This document shows positions 41,658 to 51,177 of a stretch of 64,000 nucleotides of DNA, piece by piece. Under the pieces are notes generated by a model. It saw only the letters and a program-made list of their open reading frames with translations. It ran no database searches and was not told the origin of the DNA. The first letter of the stretch is position 1, and each line of letters starts with the position of its first letter. The stretch is from Tumebacillus lacus (lineage in GTDB: Bacteria; Bacillota; Bacilli; Tumebacillales; Tumebacillaceae). The translations under genes and the position numbers were made by a program. Location: assembly GCF_026410385.1 (NCBI RefSeq), contig NZ_JAPMLT010000001.1, forward strand, positions 1 through 64,000, read 5' to 3'.

Positions 41658-44006
41658 ATGAAAAGGAAGCAAGTGGCCGGATGGCTGCTGGCATTCGCGT
41701 TGTTGATGCCGTTTGCGCCCGCGCAGGTGTCGGCGGCCGATCCGGTCACGGTGACGGTGAGCACCGGGTTTGGCGGGGCGTTTAAGCGGGAGGCGTGGAC
41801 GGCTGTCCGCATTACGATTGAAAACAAAGGTTCAGATCTCGCGGGTCAGTTGGTGCTCGAGCCGGAAAACCCACGGGAACACGACCGGGTTGGCGGCTCG
41901 TTTGCCAAGGAGGTCGTCGTGCCGGCCGGGACGACGAAGACGTTTACGCTGGAAGTGCCGGGCGGCTATTTCAATCGCCGGACGCAGGCGACAATCTATG
42001 ATGCGAAAGGTGAGGAGGTCGCGTCGCAGATCGTGCCGGCGGGCGGTGCGCTGGAGGAAGGAAACTCGTTCTTGATCGGCGGGATGACCGAAAAGCCGGA
42101 CGATCTCAATCTGTTTCAGACGCTCCCGTCCGGCGGGCTCGGCGGACGGATCGCGATCCAGTCGGTCGGAGCGAACAATTTGCCGGAAAGTCCGGATTTG
42201 CTGAATTCGCTCGACGTGCTAGTCATCAACCATGCGCCCAAAGAGCCGTTGTCTCCGGAACAAGTGGCGGCGGTGAAGACGTGGGTGGATCGCGGCGGTA
42301 CGCTGGTGCTGGCGGGCGGTGCCGATTTTAACGGTGGGGCTTCGCTGTTTGCCGATCTGTCGCCGGTGCTCGTGCGGGGCACAGCGCAGGTCACCGATCT
42401 GTCCGCGCTGACTGCGTATGCGGGTGCTGCACCGTCGGTGGCGCAGATGCTCGCTTCGACCGGTGAGCTGAAGCCCGGGGCGCGCTCGGTGGTCGCGTCC
42501 GGCGCGGTGCCTTTGGTGGCGGTGCAGAAGGCGGGCGCGGGCTCGGTGCTGTATGCGGCCTGGGATCTCAGCGAGGAGCCGCTGGCTTCGTGGGCAGGCA
42601 ACAAGGAGCTATGGCAAAAACTGCTGATGACGGAGACGAACAGTCCAGTGGGCCAGCCGGTGATCAATCCGGTCGGACAGATCCTGTCCGATGCGAAGTT
42701 TCAATTGCTCAATGCGTCGACGAGGTTTCGCGACCTGACGCCCGATCTCGGCCTCGCCATCGGTGCGTTCGGCGTGTATGCGGTTTTGGTCGGACCGGGT
42801 CTGTACCTGCTGCTGCGCCGGATCAACAAGCGCGAATGGGCCTGGGGCGCGATCCCCGGCACTGCGTTAGTCTTTTCCCTTGGCATCTGGCTGATCGGCA
42901 TGAACATGCACGGAAACGTCGCCCTGCAAGTCGTCTCGACGGTGGAACTGCTCAGTCCAGATACGGCCAAGGTGGGAGGAGCCGGATCGTTTGTCGTCAC
43001 GAGCGGCGGCTCTTACACGGTCGATCTGCCGGCCGGAATGCGGGCGTTTGCCAGCGATCAGAATGACGGCGGCGGACGGGTGATTCAAAACGGCGACAGG
43101 TCGCAGATCGTCTTTGAAAAGGTGCCATATTGGTCGACGCGTTCGGTGTATCTGGAGACGTATCTCAAAGGAAAAGGCAACATCGGGCATCAGTTGAAGG
43201 TCGACGCGTCCGGCAAAGTGACCGGGACGGTGACCAACAACAGCCAGTTTGATCTCGAAGAGACGCACATCCTGTTTGGCAAGGACGTGATTCGGGTCGG
43301 TGATCTCGATCCGGGTGCGACGGCACAGGTGGCGTATCAATTGCAAAACCAAAGTGCGCAACCGGGCAGGGCGTCGAACCTGTTGACCGAAAAGTTGACG
43401 ATGTCAAGCAACGGACAGTATGGTCGAAGCGACAGGGATCAGGAGCGCGAAATGCTGGCGGTGGCGGCCCATCCGCAAATTCTCGGGGAGGATCTGATCC
43501 ATCTCTACGGCTTTTCGCATACGCCGATGGGCACCTATACCATCGATGGGCAAAACGTTGAACGGGACCGGCAGTATTCGCTGGTGTATCAGACGTTGTC
43601 GCTGGCGCCGACAGAGGGCAACACGGTGTTGCCGCTCGGGTCGATCCAGCCGCAGATCAGTTCGACGACCGGCAATGCGCATGTGGATCAGAGTGGCGTG
43701 ATGCTTCAGAACGGGGTTGTGGAATTGCGCTACAACGTGAGGGCGGGCGGCTTTTTGGACCCGGAAAACGTGATGACCGATCTCGATCAGAGCACATACG
43801 CGATGCTGGAGAAAGAATATTACAACTGGTTGACCGGAAGTTGGGAACCGGTCGCCAAGGTGAATACGCCGTCGATGGCGGAGGGTGAATTGAAAAAATA
43901 TGTATCGGCAGACGGGACGCTGCAGGTGCGTCTGCGGAGCAATCTGCTGACCGATCTCTACGTGGTGTTTCCGAGCGTCGGTGTGGAAGGGACGGTGTCG
44001 CCGTGA
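41658..44006 (+). CDS. Exported/membrane protein with GATase-like domain, first gene of an ABC cluster
   Basis: A 782-residue protein. It has a signal peptide at about 1-27 (ending VSAAD), an extracytoplasmic beta-rich domain at about 30-150, a class I glutamine-amidotransferase-like segment near 180-340 (LDVLVINH...LSPEQVAAVKTWVDRGG; no catalytic cysteine seen), two membrane helices at about 370-395 and 405-425, and a second beta-rich domain at about 430-782. Its stop overlaps the GTG of the ABC ATPase gene (GTGA). It probably works with the transporter as a membrane-associated accessory subunit. The ATG at 41658 follows GGGGAGG. Confidence 0.75.
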   Translation: MKRKQVAGWLLAFALLMPFAPAQVSAADPVTVTVSTGFGGAFKREAWTAVRITIENKGSDLAGQLVLEPENPREHDRVGGSFAKEVVVPAGTTKTFTLEVPGGYFNRRTQATIYDAKGEEVASQIVPAGGALEEGNSFLIGGMTEKPDDLNLFQTLPSGGLGGRIAIQSVGANNLPESPDLLNSLDVLVINHAPKEPLSPEQVAAVKTWVDRGGTLVLAGGADFNGGASLFADLSPVLVRGTAQVTDLSALTAYAGAAPSVAQMLASTGELKPGARSVVASGAVPLVAVQKAGAGSVLYAAWDLSEEPLASWAGNKELWQKLLMTETNSPVGQPVINPVGQILSDAKFQLLNASTRFRDLTPDLGLAIGAFGVYAVLVGPGLYLLLRRINKREWAWGAIPGTALVFSLGIWLIGMNMHGNVALQVVSTVELLSPDTAKVGGAGSFVVTSGGSYTVDLPAGMRAFASDQNDGGGRVIQNGDRSQIVFEKVPYWSTRSVYLETYLKGKGNIGHQLKVDASGKVTGTVTNNSQFDLEETHILFGKDVIRVGDLDPGATAQVAYQLQNQSAQPGRASNLLTEKLTMSSNGQYGRSDRDQEREMLAVAAHPQILGEDLIHLYGFSHTPMGTYTIDGQNVERDRQYSLVYQTLSLAPTEGNTVLPLGSIQPQISSTTGNAHVDQSGVMLQNGVVELRYNVRAGGFLDPENVMTDLDQSTYAMLEKEYYNWLTGSWEPVAKVNTPSMAEGELKKYVSADGTLQVRLRSNLLTDLYVVFPSVGVEGTVSP

Positions 44007-44932
44007 TCCGCACGGTCAATCTCAGCATGAAATACGGTAAATTTCGCGCCGTTCACGATCTGAATCTGCAGATCGAGGCCGGATCGGTGTTTGGCTTTGT
44101 CGGACCGAACGGCGCGGGCAAATCGACGACGATGTCGATCCTCGCCACGTTGCTCGCTCCCACGTCGGGGCAAGCGTATGTCGACGGGTATGATGTGATC
44201 CAGAACCCGGAGGAGGTCAGACGGCTGATCGGGTACATGCCGGACTTTTTCGGGGTGTATGACAATCTGACGGCGGTGGAGTATCTGGATTTTTATGCCG
44301 GGGCGTACAACATCCCGGTGGAGAAACGGGAGACGCTGATCCGCGATTTGCTGGAGCTCGTCAACCTGTCGATGAAGGCGGATGCATACGTCGACACGCT
44401 CTCCCGGGGGATGAAGCAACGGCTGGGTCTGGCCCGGTGCTTGATCCACGATCCGAAAGTGCTGATCCTCGATGAACCGGCGTCCGGGCTCGATCCGAGG
44501 GCGCGCATCGAGATGAAGGAGATCCTCAAAGAGCTGAAGGGGATGGGCAAGACGATCCTGATCTCGTCGCACATCTTGCCGGAACTGGCGGAGATGTGCG
44601 ATCACATCGGCATCATCGAGCAGGGTCAACTGATCGCGATGGCGCCGGTCGACCAGATCGCTGCGCAGGTGGCGGGGCATCGCGTGCTGCGCGTAAAACT
44701 GCGCAGCCGGGCGGAGGACGCGCAGGCGCTCGTGCAGGATGCGAAAGGCGTGCAGTCGGTGACGCTGGAAGGGAAGACAGACCTGTTGATCGCCTATACG
44801 GGCGATGAAGAAGGCCAGGTCGCGCTGTTGTCGCGGCTGGTCTCGAACGGTCTGCCGGTGCTGGCGTTTTCGGAAGAGGCGGGCAATCTGGAAGAGGTGT
44901 TCCTCACGGTGACGAAAGGGGTCGGTTCGTAA
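44003..44932 (+). CDS. ABC transporter ATP-binding protein
   Basis: A 309-residue ABC ATPase. Walker A GPNGAGKST is at 34-42, the signature LSRGMKQR near 134-141, Walker B ILILDEP near 152-158, and the H-loop is ISSHILPEL near 191-199. The C-terminal ~90 residues are a DUF4162-like extension common in bacterial ABC-2 exporters. The GTG start overlaps the preceding stop, and its own stop overlaps the permease start (TAATG), so the three genes are translationally coupled. Substrate unknown. Confidence 0.92.
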   Translation: MIRTVNLSMKYGKFRAVHDLNLQIEAGSVFGFVGPNGAGKSTTMSILATLLAPTSGQAYVDGYDVIQNPEEVRRLIGYMPDFFGVYDNLTAVEYLDFYAGAYNIPVEKRETLIRDLLELVNLSMKADAYVDTLSRGMKQRLGLARCLIHDPKVLILDEPASGLDPRARIEMKEILKELKGMGKTILISSHILPELAEMCDHIGIIEQGQLIAMAPVDQIAAQVAGHRVLRVKLRSRAEDAQALVQDAKGVQSVTLEGKTDLLIAYTGDEEGQVALLSRLVSNGLPVLAFSEEAGNLEEVFLTVTKGVGS

Positions 44933-45792
44933 TGCAAAAGCTTTTGAGGCGCGTGACCAATCCGATCTTGGTTAAAGAGTATCGTTCGCGGATGCGCACG
45001 CTGAAGACGCCGGTCACGCTGTTTTTGTATCTGCTGGTGATGGGCGGCGTGATCTTTGGTTTTACGTATCTGCAATACGCGAGAAACGTGTACTACAATC
45101 CGGGGGACAGCCGGATGCTGTTCGTGATGCTGGCCGCGTTGCAACTGGTGCTGATCGCGTTTGTGACACCGGGGCTCGTGGCGGGGACGATCTCCGGCGA
45201 GCGGGAGCGGCAGACGCTGAACATTCTGCTGACGACCCATCTGTCGCCGCTGAAGATCGTGCTGTCCAAACTGGTGTCGTCGCTGTCGTTTATGGCGTTG
45301 CTGGTGTTTGCCACTTTGCCGGTGTATGCGGTGATCTTCCTGTTTGGGGGCGTCTCGCCTGGACAGGTGCTGGGCGTGTTCGGGTTTTATTTGATGGCGA
45401 TGATCTTGTTCGGGTCGGTCGGGCTGTTCTGTTCGGCGTGGTTTAAGCGCACGGGTGTCTCCACGGTGACGGCATACATGCTGACGTTTGCGCTGCTGGG
45501 CGGGACAGGGTTGGCCGCCGTGTTTCTGAATGAGATGCTCGATCTGCTGAACGGGCATGGCACGCATCCGAAGTTGTTTTATGTGGCGGCTTTGAATCCG
45601 GTGTTGAATCTGATCGCGATGTTTGAGCCGGAGTTCGTGACGCTCGGCAGCAATGTGGAGCCGCCGATCACGCCGTGGGTGTATTTTCTGATCGTGTATC
45701 TGCCTGTTTCTATTTTGTTGTGGTACCTGAGCGTGAAGCGATTGATGCCGGTGAAGCGGCCGATCTTCACCCGCAAGCGCAAGGGAGAGTAG
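44932..45792 (+). CDS. ABC-2 type transporter permease
   Basis: A 286-residue membrane protein with about six helices. It starts with the NPILVKEYRSRMR segment typical of ABC-2 permeases and has the SGERERQTLNILLTT coupling motif at about 87-101. It forms the membrane part of the exporter with the upstream ATPase. The ATG overlaps the ATPase stop codon. A 101-aa gene follows at 6 bases. Confidence 0.9.
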   Translation: MQKLLRRVTNPILVKEYRSRMRTLKTPVTLFLYLLVMGGVIFGFTYLQYARNVYYNPGDSRMLFVMLAALQLVLIAFVTPGLVAGTISGERERQTLNILLTTHLSPLKIVLSKLVSSLSFMALLVFATLPVYAVIFLFGGVSPGQVLGVFGFYLMAMILFGSVGLFCSAWFKRTGVSTVTAYMLTFALLGGTGLAAVFLNEMLDLLNGHGTHPKLFYVAALNPVLNLIAMFEPEFVTLGSNVEPPITPWVYFLIVYLPVSILLWYLSVKRLMPVKRPIFTRKRKGE

Positions 45793-45797
45793 CGGGC

Positions 45798-46103
45798 ATG
45801 ATCCCGCGGGAGCTGTTGAACGGGCTGATCGGCGGGCTCCTTTGGGGGCTCGTGACGGCGGTGCTGATGATCTGGCCGCTCGACATCGGTGTGAGACGCG
45901 TGCGGATCTCGTTTGCACGCGCCAAACGGGCAACCGTACCGGCGGCGACAGTGCCACTCGCGACGGTGCAGCCAGTCCCGACAGCACCTGCCTCATCGTC
46001 ACCAGACCTGCTGCCGACGGCCAAACAAGCACCCGTCAGTGAACCGACGGACGAGGGACCGAGCATCGCCTCACGTTTGCTGGAGAAAAAACGTAAACGA
46101 TAA
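45798..46103 (+). CDS. Small membrane-anchored protein of the ABC cluster, 101 aa
   Basis: A 101-residue protein with one N-terminal membrane helix (about 8-28) and an Ala/Pro/Thr-rich, probably disordered outer or cytoplasmic segment, ending in a basic KKRKR tail. It starts 6 bases after the permease with an AAGGGAG site. No family recognised; co-transcription suggests it belongs to the transporter. Confidence 0.65.
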   Translation: MIPRELLNGLIGGLLWGLVTAVLMIWPLDIGVRRVRISFARAKRATVPAATVPLATVQPVPTAPASSSPDLLPTAKQAPVSEPTDEGPSIASRLLEKKRKR

Positions 46104-46105
46104 CA

Positions 46106-46147
46106 AAGAAAAGACCGGGCTCGGCAAGAGAGAGCCCGGTCTTTTCT
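46106..46147. terminator. Bidirectional terminator between the ABC cluster and the esterase gene
   Basis: An AAAAGACCGGGCTC...GAGCCCGGTCTTTT hairpin. Confidence 0.93.
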
Positions 46148-46151
46148 TCTA

Positions 46152-46889
46152 TTAAAATGCAAGCTGGCGCACAAAATGGTCCAGCGCGCGCGGCAGATCT
46201 TCCTGCCAAAAGCCCCATGTGTGGTCTGCATCGTATTCGGCATAGTCGACGTCGACGCCTTGCGCTTGCAGCAGGTCGCGCATCCTGCGGTTGGCATCGA
46301 GCAAGTCGTATACGTTGCCGTTCGTTTCAAACCGCTCCTCTTGCAACCCGACCACCATGTAGACCGGCACCGTCGCGAGATCGCGGCGGCCCTCGACCTG
46401 CTCGTAGGTCGTACCTTTGAACGCGCCCGACTGCAAGGCGAGGTAGTGGAATTTGCGCGGATACTCCAACACCGTATGCAACGCGACCGTCGCCCCGAGC
46501 GAGGAGCCCATGATGCCGCGAGCCGGTCCCATCGGGAACGTGGCAAATCGCCCTTCCACCGCTGCCACCAACTCCTCGGCAAAAAAGCGCAGAAACGCCT
46601 CATGTTTCGCACCGTGCGGGTGGTATTCGTCGCGGCGCTTCGATTTGTCCACGGGCACGAACACCACGAGAAAACGGGTGGCCCGGATGTCGGCAAACCG
46701 CTCGTTGAGCAGCGAGATCATCCGCCCCATCATCATGTAGTCGGAACCGTCGTTGATATAGAGCACCGGATATTTGTACAGCGGCGAATAGTTGTGCGGG
46801 AGATAGACGTGTACTTCACGCGTTTCGCCCAAAAAGCGGCTGTCGATGTGAACGCGCTCCACGCTGCCCGTCAATTCTGTGGCTGGCAT
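46152..46889 (-). CDS. Esterase family protein (enterochelin-esterase/PF00756-like)
   Basis: A 245-residue cytoplasmic alpha/beta hydrolase of the esterase-D/enterochelin esterase type. The nucleophile is Ser130 in MGSSLGA, the aromatic YINDGSDY near 44-51 is typical, and the C-terminal DADHTWGFW contains the likely catalytic histidine. Siderophore-ester cleavage is one family role, but no siderophore genes lie nearby, so the substrate is open. The ATG at 46889 is chosen because GGAGGAGG lies 8 bases upstream; the ATG at 46895 is too close. Confidence 0.88.
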   Translation of the reverse strand: MPATELTGSVERVHIDSRFLGETREVHVYLPHNYSPLYKYPVLYINDGSDYMMMGRMISLLNERFADIRATRFLVVFVPVDKSKRRDEYHPHGAKHEAFLRFFAEELVAAVEGRFATFPMGPARGIMGSSLGATVALHTVLEYPRKFHYLALQSGAFKGTTYEQVEGRRDLATVPVYMVVGLQEERFETNGNVYDLLDANRRMRDLLQAQGVDVDYAEYDADHTWGFWQEDLPRALDHFVRQLAF

Positions 46890-47040
46890 GATCATTCCTC
46901 CTCCGTTCAGGTCGTTCCCATTATACCAAAATTTGCGAGGGTTGATGAAGTGCACGGGATTTCCAACAACTCGATATTTTCAAACGGGAGCTCTTGTAGT
47001 ATCCTAAAATCTACCGTTTCATATTCGATGGGGGATGTAG

Positions 47041-48645
47041 ATGAAAAATTTCCTTAAAGTATTTCCCTTTTTGCTGGTGTTTGTCCTTGTCTTTGCGCTG
47101 CAGGTGCGGCTCGATGTCGGGGCGCGCCATCTGCCGTATCTGGAGCCGTTCGGCCGCGAGACGATGATCGGGCCGTCGACGGCCAACCGACCGCCGCAGG
47201 TGCTGCCGGACAATCGCATCGCGTATCTGGCCAAGCCCGACATCGTGATCGCGGGGATCGATCCGGCTGGGCAACAGGTCAGCACAGAGCGTCGCCCCGC
47301 TCCGGCGGACGACCTGTTCGCCTCCACGCAGTTCCGCCTCTCCGGTGACGAGATCTACTGGATCGGCAACAAGCGCGTGCTGAAGCGGGCGACTTGGCAA
47401 AACGGCGCTTGGTCGACAGCCGAAGAGCTGGGCCCGTCCGCGTCGGGCCTCGGCCTCGCCGAATCGGGTGAACAACGCTATCTGCTCGCAGGTTTTGAAG
47501 GGGAGCTGAAGATCTGGAAGATCGAGCCGGGCCGCGTCATCCCGGTCCGCAACTACCCGATGAAAAAGCCGGTGTATCTCGACGCTTCTGTCGATGGACA
47601 GGGCGTGTTCCACATCGGGGCGGTCAATCAGCTCTCGTCCGACAGCTATGAATTTTACAACCTGACGCTGGACACCGCGACAGGCACTCCGTCCGACGCG
47701 ACGATGATCAAGGCGTTAAATCTCGACTCGTCCTCGATGATCGACGACATGAACTACGGCATCGACCGTACGCACGGTTATCTGTTGATGACGATCAAGA
47801 CGGGCCGCTCCAACAACCGCGACGTCCGCGTGTGGAACTTCCCGCTGCAAGAACCGACGGCGGGCAAGATGTTCTCGCTCGCAGGTGAAGTCGGGATGAG
47901 CGGCGGTTTCACGATCTACGGAGAGCCGGGGCAACAGGAGACGCTGGGGGTCGTCTTTGCAGCCGACTATCAAAAAAATCCGCGCGTGGGCAACCGCGAG
48001 ATCTTTATGGGCCACTTTAAAGGCGGAGAGTGGCAAGGGGATGCCGTTCGCATCTCGAACACGCAAAAGCCGACGGCCAACCCGGTCTTTGTCCGTCAAG
48101 GCGATGTGACGACCGTCGTGTTTACCGTGTTCACCAGCTTTGACGAATACACCCTCCACTACAACTCCGACTCGCCGTCCTACGCGGCGGCGACCAATGT
48201 GCTGACCGGCGACGACTACGCGTTTTCGGCGATGCAAGTGCCGCAGTATCTCGGGATGATGGCGGTGCTGTTCGTGCTCGTGATGGCGTGGCCGGTGCTG
48301 GCATACGTCTACCTGATCTGGTATCTGATCAAAAACGAGGACGCGCTCTACGACCAGCCGAACCGCCATTTCGTCATCGCGTTCGTTCTGTACCTGCTCG
48401 TGCAGGTCGCCGTGTTCCTCAACTACGGCAAATTTGACCAGATCGCGCTGTACGGCCCGGAATGGATGCTCTCGCCGGTCTGGTTCTCGCTCTTGATCAT
48501 CGGCATGGGCGTGCTCTCGTGGGGCTTTGCGTATCTGTTCGGCCGCATCCGCTACGAACGGCACGCCTTGGCGGAGTTTAACTATTTCTTTGGCCTGAAC
48601 ACGTGGATGGTCACCCTCGCCTTGTCGTACTTCATGGCGGCGTAG
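47041..48645 (+). CDS. Unknown membrane protein with large extracytoplasmic domain
   Basis: A 534-residue protein: one N-terminal helix or signal anchor (about 5-21), a ~370-residue extracytoplasmic beta-rich region (about 30-395) whose spacing of short hydrophobic strands suggests a beta-propeller, then about four to five membrane helices (about 398-428, 440-460, 478-498 and 513-533). The catalytic or transport role is unknown. The ATG at 47041 follows GGGGGAT. No family is recognised; it may be restricted to close relatives. Confidence 0.7.
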   Translation: MKNFLKVFPFLLVFVLVFALQVRLDVGARHLPYLEPFGRETMIGPSTANRPPQVLPDNRIAYLAKPDIVIAGIDPAGQQVSTERRPAPADDLFASTQFRLSGDEIYWIGNKRVLKRATWQNGAWSTAEELGPSASGLGLAESGEQRYLLAGFEGELKIWKIEPGRVIPVRNYPMKKPVYLDASVDGQGVFHIGAVNQLSSDSYEFYNLTLDTATGTPSDATMIKALNLDSSSMIDDMNYGIDRTHGYLLMTIKTGRSNNRDVRVWNFPLQEPTAGKMFSLAGEVGMSGGFTIYGEPGQQETLGVVFAADYQKNPRVGNREIFMGHFKGGEWQGDAVRISNTQKPTANPVFVRQGDVTTVVFTVFTSFDEYTLHYNSDSPSYAAATNVLTGDDYAFSAMQVPQYLGMMAVLFVLVMAWPVLAYVYLIWYLIKNEDALYDQPNRHFVIAFVLYLLVQVAVFLNYGKFDQIALYGPEWMLSPVWFSLLIIGMGVLSWGFAYLFGRIRYERHALAEFNYFFGLNTWMVTLALSYFMAA

Positions 48646-48717
48646 ACAAGCGCCGTTACGTCTGATCTTCCTCTCCATAGGATGTACCATGCATCCAAGC
48701 GGGGGAAGGTGACAGCG

Positions 48718-49506
48718 ATGGCCGATTCCTACGCGCCGGGGAGCAAGTGGAGAAAACACCGCCTCTTACTCGGCGCAAACTCTGACGTGCGAGCCTGCTT
48801 GCCGGAGACAGGGCTGTACAGCAAACAGCGTCTGCGCTCCTTCATCGGGCGACACGGTCAGATCTTTATCAAGCCGGTGTACGGCACCGGCGGCAAGCAC
48901 ATCCTGCAAGTGCGAAAAACGTCCGAAGGCGCCTACCGACTGCGAGCGGGCCACCGTGTGCGCTCGACGAACTCGCTCGACGAGTTGCACCGCTGGATCG
49001 AAGGGCATCGCAACAAAGCGAGATGCCTGATCCAGCAAGGCATCGATCTTGCAACTTGGCGAGGGCGACCGGTCGACATCCGCGTCTTTGTGCAGCGCAA
49101 TCAAAAAGGAAAGTGGGAAGTCACCGGCCGTCTCGCCCGCCGCGCGTCCCGAGACCTCGCCGTGACCAACGTGTCGCGGGGCGGTTCCGGGCATCCGGTC
49201 GGGGCGTATCTCTCAGGGCTCGGCTACGGCAGGGGAGAGCAAGAGCAGATCCTCCGCCGTTTGGACCGTCTGGCAGTCGGCGTGGCGCGCTACTGCGGCG
49301 GTCGGCATGTCAACGCCACCTACGGGCTGGACGTCGGACTCGACCGAGACGGGCATCCGTGGTTGATCGAGCTGAACACGGTGCCGCATGTGAGCCTGTT
49401 GAAGCGCTTGAAGCAAAAGCGCATCTACTCCCGCGCCCGCAAGCTGTGGTTGCTCCATCGCAGCATCAACGAAAAGGCAAAGCAACTGGCCAACGGGAAC
49501 TATTGA
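48718..49506 (+). CDS. YheC/YheD-like ATP-grasp protein
   Basis: A 262-residue protein with the ATP-grasp layout of YheC/YheD endospore-coat-associated proteins: IFIKPVYGTGGKHI near 61-74 (ATP-binding lysine and glycine loop), DIRVFVQRN near 121-129, and WLIELNTVPHVSLL near 220-233 with the metal-binding Glu/Asn. It is basic at both ends. The reaction is unknown in this family. The ATG at 48718 follows GGGGGAAGG. A long palindromic terminator follows. Confidence 0.85.
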   Translation: MADSYAPGSKWRKHRLLLGANSDVRACLPETGLYSKQRLRSFIGRHGQIFIKPVYGTGGKHILQVRKTSEGAYRLRAGHRVRSTNSLDELHRWIEGHRNKARCLIQQGIDLATWRGRPVDIRVFVQRNQKGKWEVTGRLARRASRDLAVTNVSRGGSGHPVGAYLSGLGYGRGEQEQILRRLDRLAVGVARYCGGRHVNATYGLDVGLDRDGHPWLIELNTVPHVSLLKRLKQKRIYSRARKLWLLHRSINEKAKQLANGNY

Positions 49507-49512
49507 ACGCCA

Positions 49513-49570
49513 AACAGGCACAAAAAAAGAGGAGGACGTCTACGGACGCCTCCTCTTTTTTGTGCCTGTT
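49513..49570. terminator. Very long palindromic bidirectional terminator
   Basis: Arms AACAGGCACAAAAAAAGAGG... and its complement pair over about 26 bp with two 1-base bulges around a TACG loop. It separates the YheC/D-like gene from the convergent ABC-2 genes, and its end overlaps the last bases of the minus-strand permease gene. Confidence 0.9.
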
Positions 49571-50372
49571 ATGAGCCGGTGCTCTGGTAGCGTTTGATGC
49601 TAAAGTTCCACACTCTCGCGGTCAGCCAGAGCAGGAACAGCGCGACGAGCGGTGTGAACCACGTCAGATACCCGAACGGATCGCTGCCCTCTTTGCCGAG
49701 CAGGAGCAGCGACGGGTAGTAGTTCATAAACGCAAACGGCAGCGCGACGGTGACGACAAAGCGCAGAACGTTGTTGAACATATCGATCGGATACTGCTGC
49801 ACCACGCCCCAGGAAAACTGCGTGGCCGCGTCGACCAGCGCACGGGAGCGAGTGGTGAAAAAGGCGGTGCATGACAGCATCAGCAGCAACGACAGCTCCA
49901 CAGCCGCGCTGGAGAGCGCGACGAGCAGGAACCACAGGAACATCCACCACGTCCAGTCGAGGGCGAGGTTTTGGTAGGCCAGCCCGATCATCAACGCCGA
50001 GAGCAACACGTCGCCCACGCCGAGGTAGTGGATCTCGCGACCCATAAATTGCACGAGCGGACTGGCCGGCCGGGTGAGCAGTTGGTCGAACGTGCCGTCG
50101 AGAATGAACTGTTCCAAATTGGTCACATGCCGGAAAAACACAGCCCGGATGCCGTGTCCGAGCAGCCAGAGGTTGTACAGGAAGACGATCTCCCAGAAGC
50201 CCCAGCCGTTCAGTTCGTGGAAGCGGTTGAGCAACACCCACGTCGTTCCAAGCGTCCCGGCGTTGAGGATAAACACGCCGAGGATGCCCATCAAAAAGTC
50301 AGCCCGGTACTGCAACCGCGTGATCACGGCCGCCCGGATCATTGTCAAATACACAGTCAAATGTTCGCGCAT
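49569..50372 (-). CDS. ABC-2 family transporter permease (second permease)
   Basis: A 267-residue membrane protein with six predicted helices. The pattern (charged N-terminus MREHLTVYLTMIR, a conserved TRPASPL... segment near 100) fits the ABC2_membrane_6-type permeases, which occur as pairs with one ATPase. The ATG at 50372 follows AAGGGGG. It is the last gene of a three-gene minus-strand operon with another permease and an ATPase. Confidence 0.88.
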   Translation of the reverse strand: MREHLTVYLTMIRAAVITRLQYRADFLMGILGVFILNAGTLGTTWVLLNRFHELNGWGFWEIVFLYNLWLLGHGIRAVFFRHVTNLEQFILDGTFDQLLTRPASPLVQFMGREIHYLGVGDVLLSALMIGLAYQNLALDWTWWMFLWFLLVALSSAAVELSLLLMLSCTAFFTTRSRALVDAATQFSWGVVQQYPIDMFNNVLRFVVTVALPFAFMNYYPSLLLLGKEGSDPFGYLTWFTPLVALFLLWLTARVWNFSIKRYQSTGS

Positions 50373-50376
50373 CGGC

Positions 50377-51177
50377 TCAACCCCCTTGCACGACCAGATG
50401 GCGGTGAATGCGGGCCCAGATGAAGCGGGCAGCCACAAACAATCCGATCATCCAGGCGGTCTGCGTCCACAGCGCGGTCGTCGCTTGCCCGCCGGAGATG
50501 ACTCCGGTGAACAGGCCAATCGGCGTGTAGAAGATCGATTGGAACGGCAGCGCGTACAGGAACGGCTGCATCCAGTCCGGGTACATCCAAAGCGGGATGA
50601 TCTGCCCGGACGCAAAGCGGATGAGCGCGTAGTACGTGAAGATAAAGCCGAGCAGATCCAGCGTTTTAAACGAGATCAGTCCGAACAGGAAGTTGCAGAA
50701 GAACAGGATCACCCACGCCTGAAACACGGCGATCAGGAAATAGACCACCTGCACCGCGTCGACCGGCAGGACCAAATCGAACAAGAGATAGGCGAACACG
50801 AGCGGCGGCAGCAGATAAAACGACAGCCGCACCACCGTCGCGCCAAAATCGCGGGCGAGCATGTGGAGCAGGAAGTCGACCGGCTTCATCAGGTCGGTGG
50901 TGATCAGCCCCATCCGCACCTGCCCTTGCAGGTAGGAGTGAACGCCTTCGTCGACGGAGAGCACGGCGCCCAGCAGAATGCCGAGCACAGCATAGGTGAT
51001 CATCTGCGTGAGCGTCGCGCTGCCAAATCCGGTCGGGGTCTGGGTGAACAGCACGTTCCAGAGCGTCGCGACCACATACAGCTGCAGGAACATGCCGCCC
51101 ATCTCAAGCCAGAAGTTCAGGCGGTAGGCCGACTGCTTGTAAAAATGCTGGCGGCTAAACGTCCAGAACAGCGACAT
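50377..51177 (-). CDS. ABC-2 family transporter permease (first permease)
   Basis: A 266-residue membrane protein with six predicted helices, homologous in layout to the following permease; the two probably form a heterodimeric channel. The ATG at 51177 is used because AAGGAGG lies 6 bases upstream; the ATG at 51183 is too close. It starts inside the end of the ATPase gene (23-base overlap), implying coupled translation, and is separated by four bases from the next gene. Confidence 0.88.
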   Translation of the reverse strand: MSLFWTFSRQHFYKQSAYRLNFWLEMGGMFLQLYVVATLWNVLFTQTPTGFGSATLTQMITYAVLGILLGAVLSVDEGVHSYLQGQVRMGLITTDLMKPVDFLLHMLARDFGATVVRLSFYLLPPLVFAYLLFDLVLPVDAVQVVYFLIAVFQAWVILFFCNFLFGLISFKTLDLLGFIFTYYALIRFASGQIIPLWMYPDWMQPFLYALPFQSIFYTPIGLFTGVISGGQATTALWTQTAWMIGLFVAARFIWARIHRHLVVQGG

